The notes: generated from the sequence alone by a model not told the origin. A stretch of 64,000 bases of DNA from Pyrinomonas methylaliphatogenes (GCF_000820845.2 NZ_CBXV010000004.1:248001-312000); one strand, 5' to 3'; numbered from the stretch's first letter, positions 26,686 to 34,810 are shown. Numbers and translations: made by a program.

Positions 26686-27194
26686 ATGAAGTTGGTGGCA
26701 AGGGTCGAGTAAATGAGGCTAATGGCGGAGGCGGCGCGCTGGCTCCGCTGCAAGGTCCTGCTTCGCAGCCACATCCGGCGCCATCAGTCAAACCGCAGCA
26801 GAAGGAGTTCGATGACTGTGTGAAACGAACGATCTCGCAATTCAGAAAGGAGTATATTGCGCAAGGAGGCAAAGCGTTACTTGGGGGAGGCTTATTGATA
26901 GGAGGAGTATGGATCCTCATCAGAGGGGTTCCCGGGGCAAGGCCAGCTGGCGGTGTTGGTTTTAGAGCTGCCAGGGAGTTTGTCCGATCTAGCAGCATAC
27001 ACAGTCTCGATGATGCCTTCAATGCATTGAAAGTCGGAGGATTGCTAAGTTTGTCACCTGCCCTTCTCGGAGGATTGCTCATCAAAGAGGCAGTTAATGA
27101 AGGCGAGCAAAGCGAAATAAAACTCAAGCGCGCCATAGAGGAGTGTAAAAAGAGGTTCCCCGAAGCCAACCACAAGGTTCCGTTGCTACTGTAA
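26670..27194 (+). CDS. Hypothetical protein with hydrophobic helices, probable displaced RHS toxin tip
   Basis: A 174-residue frame; the ATG at 26670 follows GGAGGGG closely. It begins with a Gly/Pro-rich low-complexity stretch (about 1-45), then a charged helix (KEFDDCVKRTISQFRKEY), two hydrophobic segments (ALLGGGLLIGGVWILI and GGLLSLSPALLGGLLI) and a charged C-terminus with KRAIEECKKRF. No family is recognised. The upstream RHS core remnant runs into it apart from one frame change, so it is likely the toxin part of a second, orphaned RHS cassette; two membrane-type helices would suit a pore-forming effector. It may instead be an independent small membrane protein. Whether it is expressed is not clear. 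Confidence 0.5.
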   Translation: MGDGLNEVGGKGRVNEANGGGGALAPLQGPASQPHPAPSVKPQQKEFDDCVKRTISQFRKEYIAQGGKALLGGGLLIGGVWILIRGVPGARPAGGVGFRAAREFVRSSSIHSLDDAFNALKVGGLLSLSPALLGGLLIKEAVNEGEQSEIKLKRAIEECKKRFPEANHKVPLLL

Positions 27195-27215
27195 CCGCCT
27201 TTGTCTTTGCAGGCG

Positions 27216-27551
27216 ATGGTAGAGAGCGTCGTCAAAATCTATCTGATTATCCTTATATGGTCTGGTCTGTGTGACCTTTTGGTCAAACTCTTCAGGGCGT
27301 TCCGATCATGGACACTAAATGGTAGGCTGGTGATATCGGATGCATGTCTAAGAAGCCTTCTAAGGGGCGCATCCATGGCCGTTGTCGGTTATGTGGTGCT
27401 TGACTTGTTCATTTCGGGCAGAGTGCTTGTACAGGCAACCTTGTTGCTTGTGATGTCCTTATTGATTGTGCAAGAGTACGTGTTGTTCTTAACGGGAAAA
27501 TTACACTTGGCGAAGCTACAAAACAGCGAGTCCGAAAAGACCAAGGGGTAG
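27216..27551 (+). CDS. Small hypothetical membrane protein, possible immunity partner
   Basis: A 111-residue frame from the ATG at 27216 (an in-frame TTG at 27201 is the alternative). It has about three hydrophobic segments (YLIILIWSGLCDLLV, AVVGYVVLDLFI, VQATLLLVMSLLIVQEYVLFL) and a basic C-terminus. No family is recognised. It starts 21 bases after the displaced toxin-tip frame, the position expected for that tip's immunity gene, and a membrane protein would suit protection from a pore-forming toxin. This role is inferred from position only. Confidence 0.5.
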   Translation: MVESVVKIYLIILIWSGLCDLLVKLFRAFRSWTLNGRLVISDACLRSLLRGASMAVVGYVVLDLFISGRVLVQATLLLVMSLLIVQEYVLFLTGKLHLAKLQNSESEKTKG

Positions 27552-27589
27552 GGCGCGCGGCAATCGAGGGCGGAAGAGGCAGTTGGTTC

Positions 27590-27760
27590 GTGCTAGAAAA
27601 CGTCTTGGTTTACGGATTAGCTGGATGGGTGGCTGCCTTGGTCACGAGGTTGTTGGTGGGAACAATCTCTCTCCGCTTTCAATTAGCACTGACCTTGATG
27701 AGCATGTTGCTGGGCGGTTTAATGGCGTTGTGGCAATTGAAAGTGGACAAAGCGCGGTAA
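27590..27760 (+). CDS. Very small hydrophobic protein (56 residues)
   Basis: A GTG-started frame preceded by GGAAGAGG. The product is almost wholly hydrophobic with two likely membrane segments (VLVYGLAGWVAALVTRLLVG and LALTLMSMLLGGLMALW) and a charged end (LKVDKAR). It follows the 111-residue membrane protein by 38 bases on the same strand. It has no recognised family and may be part of the same orphan cassette or the end of a decayed gene, since the frame is open for some distance before the GTG. Confidence 0.4.
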   Translation: MLENVLVYGLAGWVAALVTRLLVGTISLRFQLALTLMSMLLGGLMALWQLKVDKAR

Positions 27761-27771
27761 TGAAGCGCTAG

Positions 27772-28089
27772 CTGCGCGCTCCTAATGGTGAGCGAGGTTC
27801 GGAGGTGAATTCCCTTCACTGGGAGCGGGTTCGGACGGTAAAAGTCGGTGAGAGCAAATGTCTCGTGAATTGTGTTGTAGATCCTCATCCTTGCTGATCT
27901 CCGATCAGCTTGGGCTTCTCAACTGAGTGGAGATTCATCAGAAATCTCCAATCTTATACTCTTCTTGTACTACGCGCTTACGGCCATTGGTTGAGCACTC
28001 CGAGTAGTAGTGTCAAGCGCTATGGCAATCTCCGCTTGCTTCCAGCGCTGTTTGCGTGGGATCAGAAGTGGGCAAACCGCGACCCGTAG
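27772..28089 (+). pseudogene. Decayed coding remnant with two frameshifts
   Basis: Three consecutive open segments in alternating frames join end to end: 27772-27897 (APNGERGSEVNSLHWERV to VVDPHPC), 27890-27994 (LADLRSAWASQLSG to FLYYALTAIG) and 27991-28089 (LSTPSSSVKRYGNLRLLP to DQKWANRDP). Each ends in a stop that overlaps the start of the next frame by a few bases, as expected for an old gene broken by small indels. The amino-acid texture looks protein-like, but no family is recognised. Confidence 0.35.
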
Positions 28090-28490
28090 CCTAATCACAC
28101 GCGCCACTCTTTCAGGTCATCATCTTATTCACTCAGTTGACCAAAGTTCCGACAGTCAAACGGCAATAAGCGGGCACATGAAAATTCCGCACATTATCAA
28201 GAAATTTTTCGTATGCGCGGTCGAAAGGGATTATGATATGGTTTGGAGGTATCCGCGGAAATCGGCGAAAGCTCAGGAAATCAACGACTCCACGACTCGC
28301 GGCCTTCTGGCTCCTGAGGTCGGGAAGAGGGTTGAGGATAGGTGAAAAATCTGATGGTCTTCGTTACGAGGGCAGGTGTTGTTAGACCGTAGCGGAGTGC
28401 AGCGAGTACCGACGTAATCTGACGGTTCGCTACAAAGATTATATTCCGTTAGATTCTCTTTAAAGGTTGATGATATCAAAGGAGTTAGGT
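28090..28490. other. Intergenic stretch upstream of the vapBC-type pair
   Basis: No gene is supported here. A frame of 111 codons across 28010-28345 lacks a ribosome site and protein-like composition. A TATATT at 28440-28445, with TCTGAC 16 bases before it, is a possible promoter for the antitoxin gene at 28491. Confidence 0.35.
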
Positions 28491-28727
28491 ATGGAACCTG
28501 ATTTGGTCGGGAGGATAGCTGCTAAAGTAGCTCTTCTACCTGTCGAGCAGCAGAAGAAAGCGCTCGAATATGTCGAGGCGTTGCTGGAACAAAGCGTCAA
28601 TCGTCCTTTACGCGGAGGGCGGAGTCTGATGGGCGCATTCGCCCATCTAGGTTTGAGCGTCACGGACGAGGACATAGAAGAAGCGCGCCGCGAGATGTGG
28701 CGTCACTTTCCACGCGAGGAGGCGTAG
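28491..28727 (+). CDS. Antitoxin of a PIN-type toxin-antitoxin pair (DUF2281-like)
   Basis: A 78-residue protein; ATG at 28491 with AAAGGAG six bases upstream. The N-terminal helix pattern (LVGRIAAKVALLPVEQQKKALEYVEALLEQ) resembles the DUF2281 antitoxins commonly found upstream of PIN toxins. The C-terminal part (RGGRSLMGAFAHLGLSVTDEDIEEARREMW) would be the toxin-binding region. The toxin gene begins four bases after its stop, so the two are almost certainly co-translated. Such antitoxins neutralise the nuclease and usually repress their own promoter. Confidence 0.85.
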   Translation: MEPDLVGRIAAKVALLPVEQQKKALEYVEALLEQSVNRPLRGGRSLMGAFAHLGLSVTDEDIEEARREMWRHFPREEA

Positions 28728-28730
28728 AAA

Positions 28731-29135
28731 TTGCACGGCATCGTCACAGACACGCATCCGCTGTTGTGGTATCTGTTCGATCCGGTGAAACTATCGGAAG
28801 CGGGGCGCACGGCGTTTCTTGAGGCTGAAGCCAGGGGAGAAGTCATTCATGTTCCTTCAATAGTTGTGGTGGAACTGCGTTATTTGGTCGATAAAGGGAA
28901 GCTTGGCGAAGTGCATTATGAGGTGATTTTGCAGGTTTTGCGCGACAGCGTGCTGCCGCTTAAGATTGCCGCGCTTGACATAGAGGTTGCCGATAAACTT
29001 ATTTCCATTCCGCGAGAGATCGTCCCCGATATGCCAGACCGAATCATTGCAGCAACAGCGCTCAAGCTCAATCTACCGTTGGTGACGAAGGATGAGGATG
29101 TCCGCAAACTCACCAATGTGGTGACAATATGGTGA
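28731..29135 (+). CDS. PIN-domain ribonuclease toxin (VapC-type)
   Basis: A 134-residue PIN protein with a TTG start four bases after the antitoxin gene. The acidic metal-binding residues of the family are all present: Asp7 (VTDTHPLLWYL), Glu48 (VVVELRYL), Asp103 (MPDRIIAATA) and Asp121/Asp123 (VTKDEDV). VapC-type toxins cut tRNA or rRNA when freed from the antitoxin. The THPLLWYL start places it with the PilT-like subgroup that pairs with DUF2281-type antitoxins. It appears intact, unlike the broken PIN gene at 30221. Confidence 0.9.
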   Translation: MHGIVTDTHPLLWYLFDPVKLSEAGRTAFLEAEARGEVIHVPSIVVVELRYLVDKGKLGEVHYEVILQVLRDSVLPLKIAALDIEVADKLISIPREIVPDMPDRIIAATALKLNLPLVTKDEDVRKLTNVVTIW

Positions 29136-29299
29136 GCATTGGTGGCCGAGGTCTTGGCGGATCTGGCTTTGAAAAAGTCGATCGTGCATAAGCGGAGCCT
29201 TCGTTGCAGCCTTGGTCGCATTGCTCTGGTGCTCATTATGGCATGGCTGTGCAGGTGTAGATCGTCAACTACTCCATAGCTGAAGCTAGGGGCTTGTAG

Positions 29300-30232
29300 C
29301 TACCCGGAGGCGCTACCTTGAGCAAGCAACTCGTTTGGCTGGTTGACAGCAGCCCTCGCCCGGATGTTCCGGGCCGCCACAACGTCGGCAGGCGCAGCGA
29401 ACCCGCACGATATACAGGAGAAACGCGCTTGCGTTGGACGATTGCGTTTGTCGATGCATCTACAGACCGGACACGTCCGACTGGTGTTGCGAGGGTCTAC
29501 AAGAACCACAGGTACACCAGCCAGCCATGCCTTGTACTCGATAAAGGACCGGAGCTGGAAGAACAACCAGTTATGCAATCGTGCACGCTGCCGACGACGG
29601 GCCGTTACCCGGTCGCGGATGCTCGTCAGGTCTTCGAGGGCAATCCCGCGTCCGGTGCGTTGCGCTGTGGCCACGATTGCCTTGCTGACGACGTGGTTGA
29701 CATGGCGTTGAAAGCGCCGTTGCTTGCCGCTGAGCTTGCGCGGCTTCCGTTTGGCAGAGCGCGTGCCTTTCCGCTGGGATTCCATCGGCGGTGTGCGTCG
29801 ATGCGTCGCTTCTGCTCGACAGTTGCTCCGGTGTAGGTGATGCCGTCCGAATCGGTCGCGATGTTGACGACGCCGAGATCGGCACCGAGTATGTCACCTG
29901 CTTTCGTGGTCGGCCGCTCCTCCACGTCACAGACGACGTTCAGGTAAAACGTGCCCTGGTAGAAGACCAGATCGACTTCACCCTTCCGCAACGGCAGATA
30001 CCGACGCTGGTAGTCGCCACAAACAAAAGGCATCACTTGGCGACCGTTGAGTGTCCAGATACTCACCTGGTCGCCGGGCTTAAAGCGGAGAATCCGGTCA
30101 TCATAGGCAATGCTGCTATGAGGGCGGAAGGTCCGCCTCACCTTCCGGTCCGTCTTGTAGCGTCGGCAACTTTGGCCCGAGAGCAAAGCGCTTTTTGATG
30201 AAATACGCGCGGGCAGGTTTGCATTGGTCATT
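29300..30232 (-). pseudogene. Broken IS200/IS605-type TnpB (RNA-guided nuclease/accessory transposon protein)
   Basis: Read on the - strand, TnpB signatures appear in order but in different frames. From about 30180 to 29790: YKTDRKVRRTFRPHSSIAYDDRIL, then GADLGVVNIATDSDG (RuvC-I Asp). From about 29785 to 29300: RKGTRSAKRKPRKLSGKQRRF, GIALEDLTS (RuvC-II Glu), CPVC and CISCGF (zinc finger), and ADVVAARNI (RuvC-III Asp). One frameshift lies near 29786 and another near 30180, where KKRFALG sits in a third frame. The N-terminal 60-80 residues are missing; the copy stops near 30232 where a PIN gene fragment begins. All catalytic residues remain, but a full protein cannot be made. No tnpA is nearby. 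A GTAGC...GCTAC inverted repeat at the - strand 3' end (29299-29318) may be the element's terminal hairpin. Confidence 0.85.
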
Positions 30233-30484
30233 TCCGAGACATTGCTCAGCGAGCGTGCGCCAGAACAGGGGCAGCAAGCGTTGGCTTCGATTCCACTGAG
30301 CGAGGTTGAACTCATCGAGTACAGCAATGAAGTTGATGTGTTGCGCGACGCCTACATTGCTGCAGGCGTGGGTAGTGCAGCATCTGCTGCTGATGCCGAG
30401 CACGTTGCCATAGCCTCCGTGGCAGAGGTGGATTGGGTAGTGAGTCGGGACTTCAAGCACATCGTCCATTACATCGCTATCCAG
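30221..30484 (+). pseudogene. 5'-truncated PIN-domain gene fragment
   Basis: The + strand frame reads ALVISETLLSERAPEQ, then LIEYSNEVDVLRDAYIAAGV, SAADAEHVAIASVAEVDWVVS and RDFKHIVHY, the pattern of the C-terminal two thirds of a PIN-domain protein (in relatives, DALHIA-AT--VD-LVSWNFKH). The first third with the first catalytic Asp is missing, and the frame diverges after about 30484. The left edge coincides with the truncated end of the TnpB relic, which suggests that insertion or deletion at this junction destroyed both genes. Confidence 0.6.
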
Positions 30485-30969
30485 AAGGCCAGCGCGAGGT
30501 TCTGCACAAATCCGGCTCTGGAAACGACCAGATCGGGTTTGGCGCTGCAAGCAGATCTTTGCGCTGAGCGCGCTCCGCAGGACCCAGGGAATGGCGCTAG
30601 CTGGCTGCAAGGTCCCCTCTTGCTGTCCGATCGCGAGGGAGGGAAGCGATCGAGAGTTCAATGATTGCCAAGCTATCCGTGTCTCTTCGGCTCATCATCA
30701 ATTTGAGGAAAGGGTTCAATGATCGCTCGGTTATCGACTGCGCAAGCCCGAGGCTTTCCACTGGATGCAGGATCTGGATGATATCGTGCAGCGCGCTTCG
30801 ACAAGTCGTTCGCCGCCCATTTCCACTGGATGCAGGATCTAGATGATGGACCACAGTGCTAGGTTCTTCCCGCCGGGCCATATTCCTCTCATTCTATCTC
30901 AGAGGAAGGTCGCACAAGTCGGTCATTTATGAGATGGCTGCTGGTTCGATCCTCTCCGTCTCCAAAAGA
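30485..30969. other. Intergenic region with degenerate sequence
   Basis: No gene is supported. It carries the two-copy repeat described at 30755-30847 and runs to the end of the convergent esterase gene. Confidence 0.4.
30755..30847. repeat. Two-copy 28-bp direct repeat, possible CRISPR relic
   Basis: A 28-base unit beginning TTTCCACTGGATGCAGGATC occurs at 30755-30782 and 30820-30847 with one mismatch (CTGGATGAT against CTAGATGAT). The copies are separated by 37 unrelated bases, giving a 65-base period that suits a CRISPR repeat-spacer unit. Only two copies are visible, no cas gene lies in the window and the repeat is not clearly palindromic, so a CRISPR origin is only a possibility. Confidence 0.35.
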
Positions 30970-33066
30970 TCATTGTTGGCCTCTCGCGCTCGGGTCGCCA
31001 GTGGGCGGCGGCGCATGATCCTCTTTAGCTGGCGGACCGAGCAGCTCTGTGAGGATCGGCTTGAGCGCATCGGCCCACACTTGATATCCCTTGACGTCTA
31101 GATGTAATCCGTCTGGCATCGCCATACCCTCACGAAATCTCCCATCCTTATCGGCCAATTTATCGTTGATGTTCAGGTACCTGATCCTTTTCCCGTCAGC
31201 GAATTTTGATATGTTTTCGTTGATCTTGTTGATGATCGGCATCACAGCCGGATTATCGTTGCGTGGCGTGATCCCCATCAGGATGATTGTCGCGCCGGGC
31301 GCTTTTCGCTGGCAGATATCCAAGATGGCTTTAATCCCACGAGTGACATCCGCGATTCGCGGGTCATCGGGCCCTTCGGGCGATCTGTTGCCGATGTTAT
31401 TCGTGCCGGCCATCAAGACGATGACCTTAGGGTTGACGCCGTCCAACTCCCCGTTGTACAGACGCCACAGGATGTTCTGAGTCGTGTCACCGCCCCAACC
31501 GAAATTGGCGGCGTTCCAGCCGAAGAAGTTCTGGCGCCAGTTCTCCAGAAAACGTTTGTATTGCGCATCGCTCGTGCCCCAGCGTCGGGTGATCGAGTCG
31601 CCTAGAAAATAGACATCGATGCGCCCTTTCTTTCTCTTCTCAAGCAGCTCAGCATGCGCGATCATCGAGTTTCGATCCGTGCGAGGCACAGGTTGATCGG
31701 CTGGCGGAGCGCTTTCGACGTGCAAGCTCGGATTACGGTTCGAGCGATCCGCTGTGCTCGACTGACTGGGCAATTGGCGTGGCGTGACTTTGCCGCCGCG
31801 CACGAGCGTGTTGAGCCATTCTTCCGCACGGACGGTGTAAGGGCGTTGCTGTTCCGGCGTCGCTTGGTGGTTGTGTGGAGAGTCGATCATCGGAACGACC
31901 TCTTTAGGCCCTTTAATTTGATTGAAAGCGATCCAGATGCCGACCGGCGGTGTGACCGTATCGACGAACCCAATGGCGACCAGAGCAGTGGCTTTAATCC
32001 GCGAAGCGAAGTTGACCGGATCAAAGTAGAGCGCCGTCGCCATGATCTTGGGATTATCCGCAGGCCAGTTCGGATAGCCTGACGCCCGACCATGAAGCGG
32101 CCCGTTCGTGTCGCATCCGGCTGGCTCGTTGACGATGACATGAGTGATCTTCGGGTGCAGCCCGGCAACGGCAAGCGCCTGCTGCCCGCCCATGCTCGTC
32201 CCCATCACGACGAGCGTTTGTCCATCCCAATCGGGCCGGTGCGTGATGTAATCCACGGCGCGGTAGTCGGCCAAATACATCTGTAGAAAGTAACTCTTAT
32301 CGCGATCCTCGCGCCCGATCAGATGATAGTTCTTGAGCTCTTCTGGTAGCGCATCGTAGTATGACTGCGGCGCGTTGGGCAGCACGTCATGCGGCTCGAT
32401 GTTCAGCGCAAGCCAACCTTGGGCCGCGCGGTCGGTGACCCACTGTTTTTGCAGAGGGTAGGGAGGCCCGGCCCATTGGAAGATGACCAGCGCCGGAAAC
32501 TTGCCTTCTCTTTTCGGCTTGGCGATCTGCCCGTAGATATGTTTGCCGTCCACGTTGTCCATTCTGATCGTCGCGTATTCCACGCCGGGCTTGTCGCTTT
32601 CGCCTGGCGTCAGGACGACGTTCTCCGGGATCCGCTCGAGCGATTTGATCTTGGAATCCCAAAAGAGATCGAAGTCCGCTGGGCGCGGGACCGATGGGCG
32701 CAGCTTTTCCGGCGCTACCGCCGCTCCGAGGGTGACGCTTTCACTTGAGCCGGGCCTTGAAACTTGAACGTAAACCATCGCCGGCTCATCGAGCGTGACT
32801 TCAATCGTGTTGCGACCAGCCGAGAGATCAAGAGTCCCGGTCTTAATCACGCTGTAGTTATTCTTCTTGACCGTGTAAGTGTAGAGCCCTTGGGCCGTTC
32901 CTTGCGGCACGTGGGCTGTCCAGCCGACCTTCTCGCCAACAGCGTAAATGCCGCTCGGCTTGTACGGCGTAAAGATCGGCTGTTGGGCGACGCACAGGCT
33001 CGCGGCAATGTGGCAATAGATCAGCGCCGCGAAGATCATCCGAACGCAATGGCTTCGAGTGCTCAT
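30970..33066 (-). CDS. Secreted double esterase: CE7/AXE1-type acetyl xylan esterase fused to an SGNH hydrolase
   Basis: A 698-residue exported protein (signal peptide FAALIYCHIAASLCVA). An N-terminal beta domain (about 30-115) is followed by a CE7/AXE1 alpha/beta-hydrolase domain (about 120-425) with nucleophile Ser291 in GTSMGGQQ, Asp369 in VDTVTPP and a histidine in PHNHQ. A Pro/Ser-rich linker leads to an SGNH (GDSL) domain from about 480: block I GDSITRRW with Ser491, block II FGWGGDTT, block III AGTNNIGN, and block V PDGLHLD with Asp652 and His655. Both halves are families known to deacetylate xylan or xylo-oligosaccharides, so the fusion probably removes acetyl groups at several positions, helping the GH10/GH3 enzymes of the window. 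It is transcribed alone on the - strand. Confidence 0.9.
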   Translation of the reverse strand: MSTRSHCVRMIFAALIYCHIAASLCVAQQPIFTPYKPSGIYAVGEKVGWTAHVPQGTAQGLYTYTVKKNNYSVIKTGTLDLSAGRNTIEVTLDEPAMVYVQVSRPGSSESVTLGAAVAPEKLRPSVPRPADFDLFWDSKIKSLERIPENVVLTPGESDKPGVEYATIRMDNVDGKHIYGQIAKPKREGKFPALVIFQWAGPPYPLQKQWVTDRAAQGWLALNIEPHDVLPNAPQSYYDALPEELKNYHLIGREDRDKSYFLQMYLADYRAVDYITHRPDWDGQTLVVMGTSMGGQQALAVAGLHPKITHVIVNEPAGCDTNGPLHGRASGYPNWPADNPKIMATALYFDPVNFASRIKATALVAIGFVDTVTPPVGIWIAFNQIKGPKEVVPMIDSPHNHQATPEQQRPYTVRAEEWLNTLVRGGKVTPRQLPSQSSTADRSNRNPSLHVESAPPADQPVPRTDRNSMIAHAELLEKRKKGRIDVYFLGDSITRRWGTSDAQYKRFLENWRQNFFGWNAANFGWGGDTTQNILWRLYNGELDGVNPKVIVLMAGTNNIGNRSPEGPDDPRIADVTRGIKAILDICQRKAPGATIILMGITPRNDNPAVMPIINKINENISKFADGKRIRYLNINDKLADKDGRFREGMAMPDGLHLDVKGYQVWADALKPILTELLGPPAKEDHAPPPTGDPSARGQQ

Positions 33067-33203
33067 CGTGCCTATCTAGACTCCGTAGGTTCGATCTCAA
33101 ATCTGCGGTTGATGCGCGCTTACGATTGGCGATGTCGCGAATCGCTCAATGTAAGATTATACAAAAGATCCCTCGGTTCGAAGTCGGCGTTTGAGTTGGA
33201 TCT

Positions 33204-33824
33204 TCAAGTTGCTTCCCGCCGACCAAATATCTCCTCGTGCAACGCGCAATATTCCGCCCACGTGTCAATGTCGCGCACGACATATGGAGAAGAGACGGAG
33301 ACGCAATGTAGCAGGTCGCGCTTCTGGTCCAGTAGAGCGCGAAGCCCGCGCGTTTCGTCAAGGCGCAACAGATCATCGCGCAACGCGAGATCGATCAGCA
33401 CCGGATGGCCTCGACGCCCTTGCCATTCGGGGACGATCAGTTTTGCTCCCGTCGCCTTCCGCGCTTCGATCAGGCTTCGCATGACGGATGGCGGGATCGC
33501 CGGTTGATCGGCGAGCGCTATCATCACAGCGTCAGCTTCCTCTCGGATCGAAGCGATGCCGCACGCGATGGATGCGCTCATCGCGCTCTTCGGATCCGGA
33601 TTGTGAGCGAAGTCGACGCGCCAGTCTTTCAGCTTCGCGCGCACTTCATCCGCTCTGTGGCCAACAACGACGATGATCTCGCGCAACCCTGCGGCGCGTA
33701 AATTCTCTAAACACGCCTCGATCACCGTTCGCTCTCCGAAAGGTAGAAAAGGTTTGAATGCTCCCATGCGGCGCGAGCGCCCGGCGGCAAGAAGCAGCGC
33801 GATGATTCTCGGTTCAACGTTCAT
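33204..33824 (-). CDS. Molybdenum cofactor cytidylyltransferase-like protein (MocA/MobA family)
   Basis: A 206-residue nucleotidyltransferase with the glycine-rich motif LLLAAGRSRRMG at the N-terminus, the conserved lysine of FKPFLPFG, VVVGHRADEV, and a metal-site region IALADQP. This is the MocA-type branch that loads CMP onto molybdopterin for xanthine-dehydrogenase-family enzymes. Its start overlaps the stop of the FAD subunit gene by ATGA, so it is translationally coupled to that subunit. It therefore very probably matures the molybdenum hydroxylase encoded upstream. No separate insertion chaperone (XdhC-like) is visible nearby. Confidence 0.88.
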   Translation of the reverse strand: MNVEPRIIALLLAAGRSRRMGAFKPFLPFGERTVIEACLENLRAAGLREIIVVVGHRADEVRAKLKDWRVDFAHNPDPKSAMSASIACGIASIREEADAVMIALADQPAIPPSVMRSLIEARKATGAKLIVPEWQGRRGHPVLIDLALRDDLLRLDETRGLRALLDQKRDLLHCVSVSSPYVVRDIDTWAEYCALHEEIFGRREAT

Positions 33825-34810
33825 GGTGTGAGCAGGGCGGTGAGTCCGCGCTTGGCCAGAACGCCGACCATGTGACGCCGGTAAGATGTCGATGCGGCGA
33901 CGGTCGTGCGCAAAGGTTTGGCCGTTTGCCGGACCAGTTCTGCGACTCTTTCTAGCCTTTCCGGCGTGAGCGGTTGTCCGACGATCATCTCGCGCACACC
34001 CTTGACGAGCCGCGGACTCGGATTGACCGCCGTGAGCGCCATACGCACGTCCTCACATCGACCAGCCTCGTTCACGCGCGCTGCAACGGCAACGCCCGCC
34101 AGCGGATAGTCAACCGACGAACGGACGCGGTACTTCAAATATATGCCGCGCCAATCGGCGAACTCCGGCGCGACGTGCACGGCGCAGACGATCTCGTCCG
34201 GCGCGAGTTCGTACTTCTTGATCCCATCGTTGACGAAGAACTCGGCGAGTTTCACGCAACGTTCGCCGCGTGGACCGGCGATGTCGATCGTCGCATCGAG
34301 CGCAAGCAGCGCGGGCGCAAGATCGCCTGAATAGGCCGCCCAGCAGCGTCGCCCGCCCGGCGCGACGTGGCAGACGGTGCCGTCTTTCTTCAAACAGAAC
34401 CCGTTCGCTTTGCGCCAGAAGTATGATTGATTGTAGTAAACGCAGCGCGTGTCGAGACAGAGGTTGCCGCCCACGGTCCCCATATTTCTGATGTTCGGGC
34501 CGGCAACTTGCGACGCGGCCGAGGCGATCACCGGAAAGCGCGAGCGGATGATGTCGTGCTCGGCCACTTCGCTGAGACGCGCGAGCGCGCCGATGCGCAA
34601 CCCGCACGCGGGATCGAACTCGATGGCGCGAAGCTCATCGAGACGGCTGAGATCGACAATGTGCGCCGGAGTTTCGATCCTCATGCGCATGTTGACTACT
34701 AAGTCAGACCCGCCCGCCAGCAGCTTCGCCTGCGCGCCGTGTTCTTCGAGCAGACGCACCGCTTCGGCGAGCGTGTGCGGACGGTGAAGCGTAAAAGATG
34801 CCATCGCCAT
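33821..34810 (-). CDS. FAD subunit of a molybdenum hydroxylase, 4-hydroxybenzoyl-CoA reductase beta-like
   Basis: A 329-residue FAD-binding subunit from the ATG at 34810 (another ATG at 34804; upstream extension to 34897 looks non-coding). The FAD motifs AKLLAGGSDL and AGPNIRNMGTVGGNL are present. After them it has cysteines at positions 118, 123, 139, 147 and 156. The spacing of the last four (16, 8 and 9 residues) agrees with what I recall of the extra [4Fe-4S] site in Thauera HcrB, with DTRCVYYNQSYFW and RRCWAAYSGDLAPALLAL also typical. Ordinary xanthine dehydrogenase FAD subunits lack these. The gene lies between the large subunit and the MocA-like gene. A role in reductive removal of a phenolic hydroxyl, or in a related aromatic oxidation, is an inference. 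Confidence 0.85.
   Translation of the reverse strand: MAMASFTLHRPHTLAEAVRLLEEHGAQAKLLAGGSDLVVNMRMRIETPAHIVDLSRLDELRAIEFDPACGLRIGALARLSEVAEHDIIRSRFPVIASAASQVAGPNIRNMGTVGGNLCLDTRCVYYNQSYFWRKANGFCLKKDGTVCHVAPGGRRCWAAYSGDLAPALLALDATIDIAGPRGERCVKLAEFFVNDGIKKYELAPDEIVCAVHVAPEFADWRGIYLKYRVRSSVDYPLAGVAVAARVNEAGRCEDVRMALTAVNPSPRLVKGVREMIVGQPLTPERLERVAELVRQTAKPLRTTVAASTSYRRHMVGVLAKRGLTALLTP

Noticed and set aside
28010-28345. 111-codon + strand frame
   Set aside because: No ribosome site, Ser/Arg-rich unstructured composition, and its first part overlaps a better-supported decayed frame.
30224-30340. Longer N-terminus of TnpB on the - strand beyond 30232
   Set aside because: That stretch is antisense to a PIN-domain coding pattern on the + strand, which explains it better.
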